A stretch of DNA of 7,625 nucleotides from NCBI GenBank assembly GCA_905479905.1, contig CAJQOK010000589.1, positions 1 through 7,625 of the forward strand, given 5' to 3'. Position numbers and translations under genes: made by a program. Each line of letters opens with the position of its first letter. Position 1 is the first letter of the stretch. A model generated the notes under the pieces. It was given only the letters and a program-made list of their open reading frames with translations. It ran no database searches and was not told the origin of the DNA. Below are positions 6,078 through 7,625 of this stretch, in pieces. Source of the stretch: an uncultured Aliterella sp. Lineage in GTDB: Bacteria > Cyanobacteriota > Cyanobacteriia > Cyanobacteriales > Chroococcidiopsidaceae.

Positions 6078-6099
6078 TTAAATCCTTTTCCTACTAGAA

Positions 6100-6108
6100 T
6101 GCTAAAAT
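6100..6108 (+). promoter_or_regulatory. Extended -10 promoter of the HTH gene
   Basis: TGCTAAAAT is a TGn plus TAAAAT extended -10 element, about 54 bases before the ATG at 6163. No good -35 is found 17 bases upstream, which is usual for extended -10 promoters. The DnaA box ends about 23 bases before it, where an activator or repressor could act. Confidence 0.45.
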
Positions 6109-6162
6109 ACATATGTTTGGATAAATCCCATACTTGCATATCTCCAAAGGTTTCCCAGCAAA

Positions 6163-6540
6163 ATGAGCCGAGAAGTAATAGTTTTTAACAAAATCAATAG
6201 TCAGACTCGCTTCAACTATGGTTGCGTTGAAATTTGTCGTATGTCTGGGTTGGAAAAAAGCCAAGTTAGTAGATTTCTCAATAGCAAGATTGAACTGGGA
6301 GTAAGTAAGTTCTTCCAGTTAATTCGGTCAATGCCCAAAGAGTTTCAAGAGGCTTACTGGGAAGAAATGCTTTCTTCGCGCTCAGTTGGGGAAATGCTGG
6401 GAGGCGATCGCATTCTTTGGACAGAGCTAATTGCTGAAGCCTCATTTACCGACATTGAAGAGATTCTAAACGCTATTACAGAGCGTTGGGCAGGGCTAAG
6501 AAAAGCTAAGGAAAAAGAAGCGGTAGTCCTGAATAGCTAA
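6163..6540 (+). CDS. Small helix-turn-helix protein, 125 aa
   Basis: Residues about 20-58 fit a helix-turn-helix of the phage-repressor type: VEICRMSGLEKSQVSRFLN, where SQVSRFLN is the probable recognition helix, followed by FFQLIRSMPKEFQ. The rest (EAYWEEML, then ILNAITERWAGLRKAKEKEA) is helical with a charged C-terminus. I recall similar short proteins from filamentous cyanobacteria, mostly unnamed. It could be an element repressor, an antitoxin-like regulator or a copy-control protein. No toxin gene is adjacent: only an IS remnant lies downstream. The start is supported by AAAGG 12 bases upstream and by the promoter at 6100-6108. No terminator is seen after the stop. Transcribed away from the initiator operon, it could regulate it, but nothing in the sequence proves that. 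Confidence 0.8.
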   Translation: MSREVIVFNKINSQTRFNYGCVEICRMSGLEKSQVSRFLNSKIELGVSKFFQLIRSMPKEFQEAYWEEMLSSRSVGEMLGGDRILWTELIAEASFTDIEEILNAITERWAGLRKAKEKEAVVLNS

Positions 6541-6883
6541 GGATATAAGATAAATGTCTGTAAAAAAGAACTATGCCAGAAAATGCCATTTTCTATCCGC
6601 ACTGTGACTCTAGTAGAGTAGTTAAAAACGGCTTTGTATATAATGGCAACTAGAATTTTAGGTGTGTAAAAACGAAAGGGATTTTCTTCGGGGAGATGGA
6701 GAGGCTTTCAGCCAAGCGCGTAATTTACTGTAGGACTGCTCATTTCGCCTCACTACCTAAATAAACTATTCTCACCAGTCTTTCCAATTCAGATTTTACT
6801 TGCTCTCCTTTAGCAATCTAATCCAATAGCAATTTGCGCCCATCGGACACTACGCTGGGAGAATATCTTTGCTTGATGTTCCA
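6541..6883. other. Gap with IS debris
   Basis: Apart from the IS1-type fragment, no gene is supported. A short minus-strand open stretch (6740-6817, ending LERLVRIVYLGSEAK) has the look of a gene tail but has no start. GGCT/AGCC and ACTCTA/TAGAGT small inverted repeats are present but have no assigned role. The gap also holds the 3' flank of the DUF4351-type gene, with no obvious terminator. Confidence 0.45.
6573..6674 (+). pseudogene. Decayed IS1-type transposase N-terminus (InsA-like)
   Basis: The frame reads MPENAIFYPHCDSSRVVKNG and FVYNGN, then a TAG (6651-6653), then NFRCVK. This matches the zinc-finger start of IS1-family InsA proteins, whose usual form is CPxCxSxxVVKNG...NGKQNFRC. The first cysteine is replaced by Tyr (residue 8), and the TAG stands where Gln is expected, a CAG-to-TAG change. 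Beyond about 6675 the likeness is lost, and neither a DDE domain nor terminal inverted repeats are visible. The element is dead. Confidence 0.6.
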
Positions 6884-7625
6884 TTAGTTAAAGCGTTCGC
6901 TAAATCTAGCTAACACTTCTTCGCGGGATAGATTAGATAATTGCAATAACAGGCGGGTAAACTCCTCGGACGGCAACTCCAGCATTGGCTCAATAATTGC
7001 CGATAATTGGTCATCCAATGAGCCAAAGCGCACTCTAAGCAGGTTTTCCATCATGGCACGGCGTTCTGCCCGCATTCCTTCTTGTAGAGCTTCTTCTCGC
7101 CATTGCAAAACAAGTGGTGATAATTCCATAATTAATTCTCTATCCTCTTGGGCTAGATTTTTACTGGTTTGTAAGTTCGCCTGTAAATTAGTCAGTAATA
7201 AAAGCGCATTTGAACGTAATGGATACTCCGCAGGAAGTGCCGCTAGTTCAGCAATAGCCTGTTTTTGAACTGTACCTTTTCCTAGAATTCTTAACCACAG
7301 GGTTTCAGAAGTACGCGGTAATTGGTGAATTACTACAAGCGCTGTTTTCAGATGATCTCCTAGGAAATAAACTCTAGACGACCACCCATCTTTATCAAGG
7401 GTAGCCTTAAATCCATTTAGTAGCGGCACTGATGCTGTAGGAGAAAGAATCCATAGCATTGGTAAATCAACTTCTCTAAGGCTTGTCTTTTCCCGCTTCA
7501 TTTGGCGTTCATGATTAGCATGAACATCAAAAAGCTTGCCCATACAACTGCGAATTTGGCTTGGCGTTGGTGCGTTGCGAAAAGGTTCCAAAAGGGAACG
7601 AAAATGCAACCAAAAGGGAGCCAAA
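6884..7625 (-). CDS. Rpn/DUF4351-type protein, 5' end beyond the window
   Basis: The last 246 residues are visible. The C-terminal 50 or so (ENLLRVRFGSLDDQLSAIIE, then LPSEEFTRLLLQLSNLSREE) match DUF4351, a domain often found at the end of Rpn-like putative transposase/nuclease proteins in cyanobacteria. Before it lies a charged helix (WREEALQEGMRAERRAMM) typical of that family. The N-terminal part (FWLHFRSLLEPFRNAP, then LPMLWILSPTASVPLLNGFKA) fits a predicted PD-(D/E)XK-fold region, but I see no clear catalytic triad here, so it may belong to the related inactive group. The first visible codon, TTG at 7624, is probably internal. The frame ends with TAA at 6886-6884. It shows no link with the neighbouring operon. 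Confidence 0.8.
   Translation of the reverse strand, partial: LAPFWLHFRSLLEPFRNAPTPSQIRSCMGKLFDVHANHERQMKREKTSLREVDLPMLWILSPTASVPLLNGFKATLDKDGWSSRVYFLGDHLKTALVVIHQLPRTSETLWLRILGKGTVQKQAIAELAALPAEYPLRSNALLLLTNLQANLQTSKNLAQEDRELIMELSPLVLQWREEALQEGMRAERRAMMENLLRVRFGSLDDQLSAIIEPMLELPSEEFTRLLLQLSNLSREEVLARFSERFN

Larger units (their letters stand above)
5804..6162. other. Divergent intergenic region
   Basis: No gene of useful length is seen. It separates the minus-strand operon from the plus-strand HTH gene and holds the half-site array, a terminator-like hairpin, a HIP1 site (5933-5940), a GGTGG/CCACC inverted repeat (5962-5982), a perfect 9-bp tandem repeat AGATAAAAC (6036-6044 and 6045-6053), a DnaA box and an extended -10 element. 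The section 6040-6115 is AT-rich. Confidence 0.6.
47..6411. repeat. HIP1 octamers (ten GCGATCGC sites)
   Basis: GCGATCGC occurs at 47, 880, 2454, 3135, 3717, 4304, 4939, 5349, 5933 and 6404 (first base of each). This palindrome is the HIP1 element that marks many cyanobacterial genomes. The sites are spread over coding and non-coding DNA alike, including the hsd remnant and the operon, which suggests that all parts of the window have long been in a HIP1-rich host. Confidence 0.95.

Noticed and set aside
6740..6817. Minus-strand peptide ending LERLVRIVYLGSEAK
   Set aside because: Only about 25 codons, with no start codon and no neighbour it could belong to.
7053..7268. Plus-strand open frame of 71 codons
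   Set aside because: It is antisense to the conserved DUF4351-type gene.

Overview
The window looks like cyanobacterial DNA, probably from a plasmid or an integrated plasmid-like element. The octamer GCGATCGC (HIP1), which is hugely over-represented in many cyanobacterial genomes, occurs ten times in 7.6 kb, against about 0.1 expected by chance. Several proteins also resemble families I know mainly from filamentous cyanobacteria and their plasmids. No rRNA, tRNA or CRISPR array is visible.

Left part (1-2259, minus strand): a wrecked type I restriction-modification locus. The hsdM reading frame starts normally at 2259 but stops at an in-frame TAA (1674-1672) that takes the place of one residue of the conserved stretch before the SAM-binding motif. 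After the stop the same frame stays open to the window edge. It changes at about 1240-1200 from HsdM sequence (after the NPPF motif) straight into the SF2 helicase of HsdR (Walker A, DEAH, FTGTP, motif VI). The end of HsdM, any HsdS and the HsdR nuclease domain are missing at this point, so this is an in-frame deletion fusion, or an assembly collapse that mimics one.

Middle part (2490-5803, minus strand): a tight operon whose genes overlap by 1 to 4 bases. In order of transcription it holds a doubtful small ORF, a winged-helix protein fused to a PD-(D/E)XK-like domain (195 aa), a winged-helix initiator-like protein (273 aa), a zinc-finger-like protein (167 aa from the preferred start) and a 423-aa protein of a family often seen on cyanobacterial plasmids. 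The most striking signal is inside the 273-aa gene: six copies of the palindrome GTTTCCTATAGGAAAC, or close variants, at a 20-bp period (4666-4780). They are read in all three frames, so the repeat is kept at DNA level. On the C-terminal-coding side lies an AT-rich stretch with AGTCT repeats every 9-11 bp. Winged helix, then iterons, then AT-rich DNA, then a C-terminal domain is the layout of the phage lambda O gene, whose origin lies inside the initiator gene. My best reading is a self-contained origin and initiator module of a cyanobacterial replicon. Upstream (5818-5874) lies a second, different array built from TTCGT/ACGAA half-sites, which fits an operator.

Right part (5804-7625): a regulatory gap with a terminator-like hairpin, a perfect DnaA box and an extended -10 promoter; a small HTH protein on the plus strand (6163-6540); a decayed IS1-type transposase N-terminus (6573-6674); and a Rpn/DUF4351-type protein on the minus strand that runs off the right edge.
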